DNA of 64,000 nucleotides from Pseudopithomyces maydicus (GCA_026873275.1 JANTUC010000004.1:744001-808000); one strand, 5' to 3'. Positions 1 through 12,887 are shown, counted from the first letter of the stretch. Program-made: numbers and translations. Notes: generated from the letters alone by a model not told the origin.

Positions 1-439
1 GATGCTTCAATTGGTTGGTTCCACCTTGCTAGTCAAGTTACATACTTTTTATATTGTCACAAGAGGGATGACAACGTTTTATCCTACCAAGCATTTGCAC
101 CTAGTCAGCTCATACTCAGCTGCTGCTTTTTCAAAAACATAACAACAAGGTAGGTAGATTGCCAAGCCAATGACTTTGTATTTCCTGCCACCGGTTTACA
201 TGTTCTTATAACAGGTCAACTTGGACTCACATCTAAATCCCGATCCTTATGAGCGAAACTTACTTACAGCGGGAAGATCAATATGCGGGAATTGATTCCA
301 GAAGATCAAACTTTGTACTGTATGTGTGAGCGACATTTGAATGTATACATATGTATTCGAAGTTGTACTATGAAGAATATTCTTCTCGAGTTGCCCCACA
401 CCCTTTTGTTCACCCTTCACCAGATGAAATCCACCACGA
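1..439. other. Window edge, no gene seen
   Basis: AT-rich intergenic sequence downstream of the methyltransferase gene, which ends at 440 on the minus strand. I see no ORF with recognisable protein content, no tRNA and no repeat. It probably contains the 3' untranslated region of that gene. Confidence 0.5.
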
Positions 440-1412
440 CTACTCTTTCTTGGTAAACCCCACCGTAACATTCAAGTCCCACCTCAGATAAGCCCCCGAC
501 TTCCTATCCTCCAACGCTCTCTCTTTTGCTTCCGCCACCTCCTGCGGACCCCAATATCCCTCCTCCTTAATCTTGGACAAATTCGCCAATGCACCAAACA
601 CGGCACCGATACCTATCTCGGTAAATTCAGGCCGCTGCTCAGGGAGCCTATCCGTGCTGATGACATCCTCTTCGACGCGCTCCAGCCCCGCACCCTCAAA
701 CAGCTCCTGCCACTCAGGGTAGCACCACTTGAATCTCTTGACCAGGGTCGCGTTGAATTGCTTCTGGCCCCTCGTCAGGGCATGTCCCCCAGTAGACTGC
801 GGGTCGGAGCCGCGGAAGCCACGGGCAATGAGGAAGTTGCCCTCGGTCCACTGGATGGCACCGCCAGGCTTGAGCAGCGTGAGGACGTTGCGGAGCGTGG
901 ACTCCCAGATGCCGGGGCCCATGGAGATGATAATCAGCCTGATGTTGACGACGTCGAAGGTGCCCTGGAGTTCCTCGGGGAAAGGTTTCCAAAAGTCACC
1001 GAGCTCGAGGGTGACGTTATTGGGGAGGGCATCCTTGGGAAGGAACTGGTCAGGGGAGATGTCGTATCCTTTGAAGGTGTGGGTAGGGGGTGAGACTTTG
1101 GCGAGCTCCGTCATCCATATTCCGGTTCCGGCGCCGACGTCTGCGATGCGGGCGTTTTCTGGGAGATTTTTTGCTATGGAAGGGTGGAGGAGGTAGCCGA
1201 TGGCTCTAGGGGGAGGTTACAAGTTTCCATGACAAAAGGCATTTGAGGTGCAAACTGACTTTGTCCAGACAAAGTGCTGCTTGGCCAGTCGCTGCTGCTC
1301 TTCGGTAGCTCTTCCGAGCCAATATGGCTGCACAACGATACATGGGTCAGCAATGTTCCCTCGTAACTTTGATGATGTGTATTACCTCATCGTGTCCATT
1401 GACGTTCGCCAT
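440..1412 (-). CDS. SAM-dependent methyltransferase (fungal LaeA/UMTA-like class)
   Basis: Small-molecule or protein methyltransferase using S-adenosylmethionine; the substrate cannot be read from the sequence. Exons in transcript order are 1412–1386, 1327–1260 and 1205–440, giving 286 aa. Intron 1 (1385–1328, 58 nt) has a CTGAC branch site. Intron 2 (1259–1206) starts GTCAGT. The start gives MANVNGHDEPYWLGRATEEQ, followed by QQRLAKQHFVW, the usual N-terminal signature of fungal LaeA-like methyltransferases. SAM motif I, IADVGAGTG, lies near residues 52–60. A post-motif region containing DVVNIRL and LLKPGG fits a Rossmann-fold class I enzyme. The family includes many secondary-metabolism enzymes and regulators, but no biosynthetic core gene lies within reach, so a specific role is not supported. 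The introns are inferred from the conserved reading frame and not from transcripts. Confidence 0.85.
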
Positions 1413-1966
1413 GGTTCGTATCACCTGTGATGCGCACCTATGGGGGTGAATCTTGGGGGAGTACCACGGGTTTGGGAACACGCGATGTTGAAGCCGATGC
1501 CACGTCGGTTGCTGTCAAAAAGCTTTTGAGACCAATAACCTCTTTTGAATCATCCTTGGCCAACATAAAAGTGGAACAAGCAAGCAAACGGTCGATGCAG
1601 GCAAGAGAAAGAGGTTAGCGTGAGGTCGGCACTGGCGAGGTGGTACTAGTGTCGCATAGCCGATGGCATCCGCAAGAGAATACATGGACGTAGAATCTGG
1701 TTGTGTACCTCAAAGGTATCAAGTTTTCTTACGGGCGAGGGTCTCGTGGACTGGAGAGGTCTACATGCTCATGTGGATAGAAATGCTTGTCAAAATAGGT
1801 AAGCTTACATGCAGGTACAAACACCGATTATCTGCGACAGGGCAATTCTGCCCAGTAGGCTTTTTACCCAATTGAATCGAAGAATGAGATGTATGTAACC
1901 GATGTTTTGGGTTGTGCTCAGGGGAAGTGGACAAGGCTCACTCAAGACTTTGGGTTGAGTGACGGG

Positions 1967-2096
1967 TGCACTTTTGATATATCCAAATTACTACGTTCAT
2001 ATTGAAATGAGTGCATGGCGCTTTTGAATGATGAGTACACTTCTGACATGACCACATTACTACATTCGTATTATAATGAGTCCATGACGGCTTGGA
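1967..2096. repeat. Imperfect 69-bp tandem duplication
   Basis: Two adjacent copies with period about 69 bp. The best conserved core is 1984–2020 against 2053–2089, both reading as a CA-ATTACTAC-TTC-TATT-AATGAGT-CATG-CG pattern with about seven mismatches over 37 bp. It is non-coding. Confidence 0.6.
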
Positions 2097-3840
2097 TAGC
2101 ACAAGTATTATGAAGCATTCGTTGTAATGGCAATCTGCAAAGGTGATGGTGAACCAACTATATATAGAGGAAATTATCGCCTGAGGATGTGGTCCACGAA
2201 CATGCGAGACTCGTCACTGTTCAGAAAATCCTGCCGTGTCAACTGATGTGTCGACGATTGCTCCGATTGTCAGCGATGGGCGCTTGCCATTTGGCGGTCA
2301 ACGAACTCCCGTGATGATGAGGTGAGGCTGTGAGGGCTGTGACCCGTCCTGTTACGGATATGCGGCTCTAGCTCAACACTGGGCTCCGCCGACATCAGGC
2401 CGACATTTCCCCCGGATGAGCACGAAAAGCAGGTTTCCGGTGTTGCACATCGGTTGTCTACAACATGAAGGTGAAGTATTGGATGATCCCCCTTGTGCCA
2501 AGCATGTATTTTTGAGCTGCGCAGGCGGTGCAAAGACGACTCGAGTCTAAAACGCGAGACTGAAGTGGGTCTAGGGTTATGCTATGATGTCAGTATGGGG
2601 ATGTGTAGACGCCGTAAAGAATGCCAACACAGCGCGTCGCGTGTTGCGGGGAGCTTGGCGTTGGGCGTTGGGACGATTGGGTCCAAACATGGATGGTCCC
2701 ACCTCGATTAGCGAATCCACACGGGGTGGATCACACGAGAGCGGTGATGGGTGATGAGAAGGACTAGCAAGCATGGCATGAGAGAGAAAAGGAGAGAGCA
2801 AGATGAGCGGTAAAAGAAAAACGGAGACGAGGTGTCAGCAATGCTCGCAGAGGGTTACCAGACACGGGTGACCATGACTGGGGACGGAAAAGGGATGGAA
2901 CAGGTTGGGGATGCCCAGGTACTAGAGATTGAGGTGCAAGATGCTGGTTTCTAGTTGGTGGTTTCCAAGCCGGTGATTGTCGAATACATGACCGAGATTG
3001 AGGGTTTACCCTGTGCCTCGACGGCCCATGGCGCCAGAAAAGGCGGTGATGTGCCCCGGGAAAGGCTGGGGGAGTCGTCGAGGCCGATCGCAGCGGGATG
3101 AAACGCTTGTTGGCTGCCCACAGTCGGAGACATATTAGCCGGCACCGGAGCCATGTAGGTAGGTAGAGTAGCAGCAGCACAATGTGGAGTGGGAAGGTTG
3201 AGAATCGCGGTGGATGGTGAGATCGTATTCGGCTACCGACGCCTCGCATGGTAGGGATCTCCAGAGGTAGGGGTATCCAAGTCCGTGCACAGTTGGCATG
3301 ATGCTGCACGGTTCACCAATCCAATCACTGGATGCAAGCGTCGAAGGAAGGGGGCGAACCGCCGAAAAGGCGACATGCTCGCAAGCAATTTGGCGGTGAG
3401 GCAGAGGGTTAAGCCGAGGCGCCCGACCTCGCACAGCATGAAAAAATTCTGAACGCACTGGGACGGGTGCGTGCACGACGGGGAGAGGACAGCAGACGGG
3501 ACGTGGAAAGGAGGAAGAAGGAAGAAGGACGGATGAGACAGCCTACAGCAGACAGGGCTCCTGGGCCGGGGGGCGCAGCGGCGGGCTCTGTCTTGTGGGC
3601 ACAAGGCCAGGCGGGCAGCGCACGATAGTCAGCGTGGTGTTGAGGGGCAGCAGCGTCTGCGGGTTCAGTCGGCTGGTGGAGTTCGGCTACGAAACGGGCA
3701 AGTGGGGTGGAGGATTTTTATATCGAGGCGGCATGTGCAGGACAGGAGCTGCAGATGGGATGGGCAGCGCCAACGTGCCGCGTTCCGCATGAGCAGCAGA
3801 GCAGTTCTGTTCGCACGCACACGCACGCATCCATGTATTC

Positions 3841-3868
3841 ATGTATGTATGTATGTATGTATGTATGT
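3841..3868. repeat. (ATGT)7 microsatellite
   Basis: Seven perfect ATGT units, preceded by a degenerate ATGTATTC unit. It lies in the gene-poor region upstream of the LRR gene. Confidence 0.95.
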
Positions 3869-4548
3869 ACAGGCAGACCCCCAGATGACGATGAGAACCT
3901 AATGTCAGAAAACATTGGCAGGCAGGCAGTCACTGTTGATGCCCGCCGGCAGCAGACACCCCTGGCGGGACAGGGTGCAGAGGATTCAAGGGTCCTTCGC
4001 CAAAAGCACAAAGCTTGTCCGAGACTCGCCAATGCCTCTGCCCCGCGGTAGCCGCACGGGTGCGTAGGGGGCATGGGGGCATGGCTCGTCGTGTGGTGGT
4101 TCGGCGGCCGTGTTTGATTGCCAGAGGTCATCTGACGGGCGCGGCTGGGCATCACAATCCCATGCTGCTGGCTGGCTGCGAGGGAATGGCGTCACCCGGT
4201 GGGCGCGCGCCGCCTGGATGTGTGCGCGAAGAGTCCCACTCTCCTGCTCCGTGTGGTGCAGCAGCCAAGCCTTTTCGAGTCGTCGCCGTGCAGCCCGCTC
4301 GACCACACGCGAGGCCCATCGCAACCGCATGGGGGCAGCCTCTGCACGAGAGCGACCAAGCGCCGGACTTTGCGTCTGTGCTCTACCCGGCGCAGGGTGT
4401 CTGGCGCACCTCGAGCTCGACCGACGCGCTCGAGGGCCCCGTGTGGTGTGTGCTGAGCGCCGCCGCCCTATCGCTGCCCCCGTCGCCGTCGCCGTCGCCA
4501 TCGCCTGCCGGGGCGTCGTGGTTGAGGTCCAGCAGCCGGCGTGCAGGA

Positions 4549-4678
4549 GTAGCAGCAGGAGCAGCAGCAGGAGCAGGAGCAGGAGCAGGAGCAGCAGCAG
4601 AAACGGTAGTCTGGCAGCAGAATGAGCATGTGTGTGTATGTGTATAGACTATGTGTGTGTCTGCATGTGTGTGTGTGA
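4549..4678. repeat. GAGCAG-rich and TG-rich low-complexity tract
   Basis: An (AGCAGG)n-type stretch runs over 4549–4602. An interrupted TG/ATGTGT stretch follows over 4628–4675. ORFs through it encode only Ser-Arg or Ala-Gly runs. Confidence 0.85.
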
Positions 4679-4848
4679 CGGATCGAGTGCGCGCAGTGAC
4701 AGGGAGGCGGCGGCCAGGCTAGCGCTGCGCCGCGTAGGCCCCATGACTGGACGGGCTATCGTTCTGAGGAACGACTCCAGCCCGCGGCGACGGCCAGAGC
4801 TAATGGCCTTGGGTTTTCCTACCTGCTGCCCTTCCGTGCCGTCTGCCC

Positions 4849-5037
4849 TGTTGCTGCTGCTGCTTCTGCTGCTGCTGCTGCTTCTGCTGCCGCCGCTGGT
4901 AGTGCTGCCGCTGTTGCTGCCGCCTCTCTATCAGGCGTGCTTCCTCGCTGTACATCATCCGTGTCCTTGCCCTCGTCGCCCTTGTCGTCGCCCTCCTTGT
5001 CGTCGCCGTCGTCGTCGCCGTCGCCCTGCCCTGCCCT
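4849..5037. repeat. (CTG)n and (CGTCGC)n imperfect microsatellites
   Basis: Imperfect CTG repeats (4849–4923) are followed by CGTCGC/CCTTGT repeats (4971–5037). One strand would encode poly-Leu, the other poly-Ala and Gly/Asp runs. I do not read either as a real protein. Confidence 0.85.
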
Positions 5038-5802
5038 CTGCCAGCCAGCGTCTGAGCGCAAGCCGCCCGCAGCTAGCAAGAGGCCCCATCTAATTTCTCG
5101 ACCTCTCCCCCGCCAGGCCACTCGGGCGACCCATCTGTTATTGTCTGTCGACGACTCCCTCCCGTCTGCTATCTCTCTCCCTGCACTCGTCAGCCCGCGT
5201 GCTGCACCATCCCCGGCGCCCTCGCTGTACATCCGCCGCCTGCACCTGCCCTTGGTCCAACCTCGCAGCGCTTCGCTTGGCCTGCTGCATTCGAACCACC
5301 TGCCGCCCAGTGGGCTTCGTTGCCTGCGCCGCTGCTGCATATTAGTTTGGCCTCTCCGCCGTCTGCTGCTCGTCACCCAGCTTCGTCGCCTGGGCTAGCG
5401 AGAGGCTCAAGAGGTACGTACCGTGGTTCGCCCTCCGCGAGTTGACGTTCTAGTCACTCGCTTGCCTGCTGCATTTTCCAGAATCTCCGCAACTTCCGCA
5501 TACAGAATCAACAACAGCCCCCGACTATGCCAGACATTCATCCACCCAGCCTCTGCACGCCCTCCACTGACGCTCCCTAGTCCTGCGTGCGCCTGCACAC
5601 CACACCCCGCTTCCGTAATTTCTGCGCCTCGAGGGAAATAGCAAACGCGCTTGCGCCCCTCATTCACAAGACAGAGCGAGCGAGCGAGAAACCCTCCTCC
5701 TCGCCCGTCTCCTCGCCCACACCCCCGCCCGCACCGCCGTCGCCGCTCTCGAAACAGCCCTGGGCCCTACATGCAGTTGCTGTCCATCAGCGAGGAAGAA
5801 CC

Positions 5803-8366
5803 ATGGACACAGAAGATGGACAGATTTTCATAAAAGTACGTGATCCGACCGGAAGCGCGAGGCCCCGCAGTACCAGAGAGTGGGAATGCCAGGCATGACG
5901 CTACAGCCACGCGTCACCCCTAGCGGAACCATACTGTGCCATGCTGTGACTGTGCACAGCAACGTGTCGGTCCCAACAGGTTTTTCTTAGCTGACAGCGT
6001 AGTAGAATCTAGCGTACTTTGTACGGACTCACGAAAAAGCACTCGCAAATGCTCTCCAGCTGCAGCGGCAAGCGCCCCGTCATGGCCAAAGCCAATCCAT
6101 CTCGTCCCCCACGAGTACCACCGTGTCCTCGTCTACTTCCACGTCCAGCGTATGGGCTGCCGCTTTGTCTCTCCCGTCGTTGACCTTCACATCGCCCACG
6201 TTGAAGCCGGCGAAGCTGACCTTGACTCCCCACCACCTTTTTTACCTCCTCTCCCGATTCGAAGACCTGAACATCTCTGTGGGCCCCATGAACGTGCGTT
6301 TGGAGAACATACATACTGATGCCTCGCCTACCAACTATGTGTCCTTCCTGAGCAACACCCAGCGAAACAAGGGAAGGCCTTCTGACCGCGACTCGATCCA
6401 TTCCGTCTCCAGCATTCGTAGTGTCATGTCTGGAATGTCTTCTTTGTGGTCATCTCTTCGTCTCTCGAACAACAGTGAAGCTAAAAAGGAAAAGCAGAAG
6501 GCCCAGCTTGAAGAAGATATCAAATATCTGTACTCTGCTTTCACAAAGATTCCGTGCCTAAGACTCGCCCCTGACCATAAAGCTCGCCTGATTGCTGGGT
6601 ACGAAGAATTTCCATTTGACAGTGCAGTGCCATTACACGCGTTCAAAAACGTCACAGCCCTAGAAATCTACGATGTGGACTTCCGCCAATTCTACGGATG
6701 GGACCGCCTGGCAGACAATTTGCGCAGCCTTACGGTCAAGAGGGCAGGTGTGGATGATCCTGCGGACCTCCTCATTAATATCGTCCTAGATGACATGGAC
6801 AAGCGGCGTCGTCGTTCTGCCAAAACACCTTCTTCACCTGCCGTCCCATGGCAGGCAGGCAGTCCCGTCGGTAAGCATGCTCAGCTTGCACGTTCCGACT
6901 CTCCCCCAGCGTCGCCTACCGCTCCCAGCAAACAAGCCACCAGTCCACGAAATTCTGCACTAATGCGAGATGGTTCGAGAACCTCGGTGCAACGCCAGCG
7001 TAGCACATCACCATCAAGACCAGCTAGCTCTCGACACGGATCGTCTCGCGTCTACGGTACCAATAGTGCACCTAATATCCGACGCTCGTCTGGCAGTTCG
7101 GGATCCAGTGTGCGCTCGACTACCCCCAGGGGAAGCTCTTCCAATCTTCTTTCGCTCGGCTGGTTCCCTTCGACCAAATGGAGATTCCTCAGGCACTTGA
7201 GCTTAGCCGATAACGCTCTTACCAACATCCCAGCAAGCAGCCTTGCACCGTTAGCGAATACACTTCAGTCACTTGACATTTCATCCAATCTCTTCGCTGA
7301 GATACCTGACAGCCTTGCCACACTGTCCTGTCTTCGTGCACTCAATTTGTCTAACTGCATGATTAGCAGCCTACACTCTTTGGGACGGAACCCTCTACCA
7401 GCCATCACTACGCTTAATCTCCGGTCCAATCGGCTAGTATCGCTTGCAGGCATCGAGCGATTACTATCCTTGGAGCGGGTGGATCTGCGAGATAATAAGC
7501 TGACCGACCCGACCGAAGTTGCTCGACTTACAGGCGTGCCATACATCACCGAAGTCTTTGTTCACAGGAATCCTTTCTGCAAGTCGTACGGCGGCTACAG
7601 GGTCACCATCTTCAACCTTTTCCGGAAAACTCCAGGCTACAATGAAGACATCAAGATCGATTCTACATTGCCCAGCAGCGCCGAACGTAAGCAGCTGGTG
7701 GATAGAGTACCGGAACTTCCGAGCGTCCCAGTTGTGAGACCGCCACCCGAGGATGAGATGCCACCGCCCCCTGTTCCACCGAAGGTTGTGAAAGCGATAG
7801 ACACGGCCGATCTGGCCGAAAGCCCACGCACCTCGCTCCATCGGTCAAAGAGCGGGAAAAATGGTCAAGGCTCTCATAAGAAGAAAAAGGTGCCCAAGCG
7901 AAGAATCGTCGAACTCACGCAGAGCGAGGCGCTGCAAGCATCCGAGATCACCCCACCACCGAGCTATAGCACCGAAGATGATGCAGCAATGCCGAAAGCG
8001 ACAGTGTCCGCCGAAAGTGTACCACACTTCGAGGCACCCAAGGACAGCGTGGCTTCCGGTGACCCGTCGAAAGCATTACCGCAACTAGATACTGCGGTTC
8101 GAGCTCGCAGCGACACAGCTGTGCCGCAAGCCATGGTGTCTCCGGAATTCGATGTCACCGGTGACCTATACAAGAAGAAAATAGAAGCTTTGCGGCAAGA
8201 TTTTGGTAACAACTGGCTTAGTGCACTTGGCGACGAAGGATGGGACGCCAAATCGGTGGCTAGTATTCCTTCCGTACACAGCGGCTTCACATCACCTGTC
8301 ATCAGGCCCGTTATGGCACGTACTCCGAGCCAGGGCATCATCTCTGGCGGACGAACGCTGGGCTAG
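5803..8366 (+). CDS. Leucine-rich repeat protein
   Basis: Fungal LRR protein of unknown biochemical role, probably a protein-interaction scaffold. Exon 1 is 5803–5835 (MDTEDGQIFIK). A 170-nt intron (5836–6005; donor GTACGTG, branch CTGAC, acceptor GTAGTAG) leads into exon 2, 6006–8366, giving 797 aa. Exon 2 opens NLAYFVRTHEKALANALQLQ, the conserved N-terminal motif of this family, so the first in-frame ATG inside exon 2 (6123) is not the start. A conserved block, TPHHLFYLLSRFEDL, lies around residues 85–100. A Ser/Pro-rich low-complexity linker spans about 270–390. About five LRRs (pattern LxxLxLxxN) fill 395–550, capped by a conserved VHRNPFCKSYGGYR segment. The C-terminal half is basic and proline-rich and ends with a WLSALGDEGWD motif. 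No signal peptide or transmembrane segment is visible. The intron is inferred from conservation. Confidence 0.85.
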
Positions 8367-10640
8367 TTGCCTTGCACAACAGATTCTAGGGACTTTTTGC
8401 TTCCCTGCACTCGAAATTCAGCGATACCCAACCTACTTCTAACATTGTGTGCGCTCCACAGCGTACTTCGGACCCGTCATTTGTAGACGATGTTTTCGGT
8501 TCTGGTCCATTTCGATTTTCTAGATTTTCCTTTTTGCATGGTGTTGGCAGGACATTTTCCTCTCTCGAGCGGCGAGACCACGCTCATTGTATCGATAATT
8601 CTCGAATCTTTTTCGTGTTTTCCTCTCGGCGGCATTCTCTTACAAAAGGGCTGTTCTGCTAGCATTTTCCTGCATTTCGGCATTTTTTTTCAGTTCCCGT
8701 CTCGATATTTCCGTTGGTCACGAAGGCTGTAATATACATTAGCTGGCGTTTTTCTTTCTTTATTTTTTCCTTCTTCTTTCTCTTCATTTTTCTGTTTGGG
8801 GAGTTTCCTTTGATGTTTTTACGGGTTTCATGCAATGCGTAACGGCCTCGAATTGCAACGAAGATCTCTGTCGAACGGCAAAGAGTGGTTGGCATGGGAG
8901 AAGTGCAAAATAAGAGACGGCAGGCGTTTGTTCTCCAAAGGATAGCGTGCACTGCATAATGCGGAGTTGGAGGCGTAGTGAGAACCGTTTGAATGGGTAG
9001 ACTTTGCATCAATGAAACGAATTCTGGTTTACTCGAAAAATGCTGTGCACCGGCGTGAGTGATGCCCATCCATGTATGTGAGGACACGGGAGCCTGGTGT
9101 TGGCAGCGATAGGTTTGTAGGTTACAATTTTAGATGCATCTTCTCAAAGAACATGACCGCATGCAGGGCACAGCATATGTAAGCACGATGTCATTGGTCG
9201 GTGATACGTGGTGCATGCTAACGCCGGCAGGGATCCATGTACTGGATGCAGGTGCCCAGGTGAAATGGTATACACGTGATTGGCGACGTCATTCGCGGTA
9301 TCAATTGCACGCATACGCACACGCACACCGAAGGATCAGATTCTCGGAGCCATCAGTTGCCAGGTTGACAGGTGAGGCGGTCAGAGAAGTTGAAGCTGAA
9401 CGCGGCCATGTCTTAGAGCAGGTGACGGTGTGAAATTGGTGCGTAGGGAAGCAGAGCTACGAGCGGAACGGCGCTGCTAGACCAGGCGTAAGCAGCGCCA
9501 CAGACCAAAAGTGTGCGCTTTGGAAACAGCATTCAGAAGCATCGGTCGGAGCAGGGGCTCGCTGGAAAAAGGGGGGAGGGGAGGGGAGCGGATGGTGTGG
9601 CGTACGCGTTCTACTGCTGATCGGTCCACTCTTTCTGCGAGGCTATGTAATGAGGCATCCGTAGGGTGAGTTGGGGAGGGAAGGCTGCGAGGACGTTGGC
9701 AAGGGACCTCGGGCAAGCGCGAGAGCAGTTTGGATCAGGCAGCGTCCGGCACGGTAGAAAATTCGCGGGCTCTGGGTAGCGCCCGGGGGCCAGTGCTGGG
9801 TGGCATGATGCGCCAGCTGGTATTCACACTATACAGACACTGGGCGACGTCTCTTGCAGCATTTTCTCTTTGATGTTCCCAGTGCCTCCTTCGGCCTAGC
9901 CCCCGTCGCCAAGGAAATCCGAAGCGCGCGAAACCTCGCCCAACTTCAGAGCCCACCGTGCCCACGATCCACCCCCCAAACTCGCACGCCCAGCCTGTCC
10001 AAACCCATACGCCCAGCTCTGCATCGCAGCATCGAGCCCGCACAAGCCCCTTCCAGCGCCTTTCAGTCGCGAGCAGCCTCCCCCAGCGCCCACAAAGGCG
10101 GTGAAGTCACAGCACGTCCGCCCGACAGGCTCCCAAGCCCATAGCAACAACTGCCGCCTCCCCCTCGCGCGCCCACCCCTCCGCACGCGGGCAACCTCAG
10201 GTATTCCTCCGGTTGGCATCTGCAATTGACCCCGTCGACTCGCAGCCGTCCAGAGAGTCGTGTGCTTCCCCCGACACGGCACTGCCACACCCAACGGCCC
10301 TCGAGCCCTTCTCTGCACGCGAGCGCCCGCCCCAACCCCAGTGCCTCCTTGACCAGCCCATTCCAGAGGTACGTGCTGCACTCGATTCAACCCACCCAGC
10401 GCCTCGGCTTGTCACTTGCTCGCGAGTCGCTGCCGGGGCGTCCGTGCCACAACGGTCGCCGGGCGGTGATAATCCGCGGTGCACCGACGCCTTTTTTCCA
10501 AAACATCTCACTAACGCGCGAGCGCAGAGAACACAACAAAGCCATCACCCGCGCCCACCCGCTCCCTCACTCCGCGCGAGGCACACCCTCGCCCGCAGGC
10601 TTTTCCGTCCCCACACCCCAGCCAGCAGCAAGTCACAGCT
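8367..10640. other. Intergenic region, LRR 3' end to PP1 leader
   Basis: 8367–8800 is T-rich and is probably the LRR gene's 3' untranslated region. 8800–9800 shows no recognisable gene. From about 9850 to 10640 the plus strand is strongly C-rich, as in long fungal 5' leaders, and is probably the promoter and 5' UTR of PP1. ORFs in this stretch have Pro/Ser/Arg composition and no domain. Confidence 0.5.
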
Positions 10641-11791
10641 ATGGCAGAAAACGAGGTGGATCTCGACTCTATCATAGATAGGCTGTTGGAAGTCCGCGGC
10701 AGCAGGCCCGGCAAGCAGGTGCAGCTGTTGGAGACGGAGATTAGATTCTTGTGCACCAAGGCTCGCGAGATTTTCATCTCACAGCCCATCCTCCTCGAGC
10801 TTGAGGCCCCCATAAAGGTCAGTACCGCTCATCGCCGCCCAACCCTCCCCAGTCGAGCCACATGCTGACCGCCCAACTAGATCTGCGGTGACATACACGG
10901 ACAGTACTATGACCTCCTCCGCCTGTTCGAGTACGGCGGCTTCCCACCCGAAGCCAACTACCTCTTCCTCGGTGACTATGTCGACCGTGGCAAGCAGTCA
11001 CTAGAGACCATCTGCCTGCTCCTCGCGTACAAGATCAAGTACCCCGAGAACTTCTTCATCCTTCGCGGCAACCACGAGTGCGCCAGCATCAACCGCATCT
11101 ACGGTTTCTATGACGAGTGTAAGCGAAGATACAACATCAAGCTGTGGAAGACATTTACGGACTGCTTCAACTGCCTGCCCATCGCTGCCATCATCGATGA
11201 AAAGATCTTCACCATGCACGGTGGTCTGAGCCCTGACCTCAACTCGATGGAGCAGATTAGACGCGTCATGCGTCCCACTGACGTGAGTATAGCCCCAAAT
11301 CATGCATGCGACTGGCGCAGACAGTTCATACTTACTCGAGTAGATTCCCGACTGCGGTCTCTTGTGCGATCTCCTGTGGTCTGATCCCGATAAAGACATC
11401 ACCGGATGGAGTGAGAACGATAGAGGTGTCAGTTTCACCTTCGGACCCGACGTGGTCTCACGATTCTTGCAAAAGCACGACATGGACCTCATTTGCCGCG
11501 CGCATCAAGTTGTGGAAGACGGTTACGAGTTCTTCTCCAAGCGCCAGCTCGTCACACTCTTCAGTGCACCCAATTACTGTGGTGAGTTCGACAATGCGGG
11601 TGCTATGATGAGCGTCGATGAGAGCTTGCTATGCTCTTTCCAGGTAGGATTCAATCCGATTTCACCCATGCAGCTCACATGCTGATTATTGCTAGATCCT
11701 GAAACCCGCGGAAAAGAAACAGAAGTACGTACCTCCCGGTTTCGGTGGCAGCAGACCGATGTCTCCTCGAACCAAAAAATCTCAGAAGTAG
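10641..11791 (+). CDS. glc7: Serine/threonine protein phosphatase PP1 catalytic subunit
   Basis: Catalytic subunit of type 1 protein phosphatase, the orthologue of yeast Glc7 and Aspergillus BimG. It dephosphorylates Ser/Thr with targeting subunits and is needed for mitotic exit, glycogen metabolism and other processes. Exons are 10641–10817, 10881–11282, 11344–11643 and 11696–11791, giving 324 aa, the usual family length. The metallophosphatase signatures are all present: GDIHGQYYDL, GDYVDRGKQSLE, RGNHECASINRIYGFYDECK, HGGLSP and the catalytic-core SAPNYCGEFDNAGA. The C-terminus contains the KPAEKKQK and RPMSPRTKK segment; the Thr in this tail is the conserved Cdk-phosphorylated site of the family. 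All introns are 51–63 nt with GT–AG ends. The identity is essentially certain; the exon ends come from the unbroken, highly conserved protein. Confidence 0.97.
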
Positions 11792-12887
11792 TCCACACCA
11801 CATCACAGAATTATCACCAACTTCCCGTGCAGCAGGTTTGGGCGTCGATAAACGATGCTATATTATTACGCCCTCCTCGAGTCCAATGCCGAATCAAGCC
11901 CTGCGAAATTTGCCCCCGCATCAATCGATATCGTTCCCCACCTTCCTTTCTCGGCACCCCGATTCAACCGACGATCACAACCGACTTGTTTGTCTCCTCG
12001 AATACGTTTACGCGACTACGGCAACGGATGCTACGATTAGCTGTCTCACTATTGCGCTGGCATATCGGCATCGACTTTGGTCCAGGCGGCTATTTGTTGA
12101 TGGAAGAGGCAGAAGTATCTACACGTTCAAGAATGTCTTGCGGTCACAGTGGCATTCTACCGGGTTCTTTTAAAAGACACGAATAACGGTTGGAAGCATA
12201 ATGACTCTCTTGTACACAATTCAAAAGTCGGACGGGCAACGGGAAGAATTAGGGAACCGCTAACGAAGTGGAGCGTCGGCAACGTTGCTTCTGCGAGCGC
12301 ATTGGTTCTATCACATTTCTTGTGGCGGCTATGTCTCTGCTGGGTTTTCGACAAGGCGCCTCTTAATGTCGGTCGTTCAATAACCAACTTTTTCCTTAAT
12401 CCTCTTTTTCTTTTGTTAGTGTTAGTGTCGGCTTATTCGCGGTCAGAGGGTTGCGTGCAATCAGTTAGTCTGCTGGGCATGTATGCTACGGATGCACAGG
12501 GACACGGGCAGAAATGAAATGCGTTTTATCCATGGCCTTGCCCCTTCCCTCCCACTTTTGGCGTGCCCGATTGTACATAATCACTTGGTTTCCTCTGTTA
12601 CAGCAAACTCGTTGCAGGTACATATATTATCCTTGACATATTCTTGCTTCTGCCGTGTTAATACTATTAATTCGTCGACCCGAGCAGGCGTGAAGTGAAT
12701 CGCTAGACGTCAAGAACATGATCAATGTGTTTGTTCATAACTGTCGGTGTGTATAGAGTGGAATGGGAGGGATCTTCTAATCATGGATATGTACATGCTT
12801 CACCAAGGTGTAGCTCGTGTCCTTGGACACCATGGTGGTTACGTGCGAGCTGCCGTGAAATGGGTGTGTGCACTTTTTTTTCATTTC
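11792..12887. other. Convergent intergenic region, PP1 / KMO
   Basis: The space between two tail-to-tail genes. It should hold both 3' untranslated regions. T-rich stretches at 12385–12420 and 12875–12890 are compatible with 3' end signals. No further gene is seen. Confidence 0.5.

Larger units (their letters stand above)
1413..5802. other. Long gene-poor region with low-complexity DNA
   Basis: About 4.4 kb without a credible protein gene. The 1.4–3.5 kb part is ordinary mixed-composition DNA holding one imperfect 69-bp duplication. From 3.5 kb to the LRR start codon the DNA becomes GC-rich and is loaded with microsatellites (ATGT, GAGCAG, TG, CTG and CGTCGC types). ORFs here are long only because of GC content and repeats; their translations are Ser/Arg/Ala/Pro strings with no domain. 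The last ~700 bp are pyrimidine-rich and are probably the promoter and 5' leader of the LRR gene. Confidence 0.6.

Noticed and set aside
2764..3309. 181-codon minus-strand ORF
   Set aside because: No recognisable motif, odd His/Pro/Arg composition, and several other frames are equally open.
4015..4647. 210-codon plus-strand ORF
   Set aside because: GC-rich random reading frame that ends in a GAGCAG microsatellite; overlapping ORFs of similar length exist in other frames.
4819..5376. 185-codon minus-strand ORF in the repeat-rich region
   Set aside because: Composition follows the CTG and CGTCGC repeats (poly-Ala, Gly/Asp runs); no domain and no splice-compatible exons.
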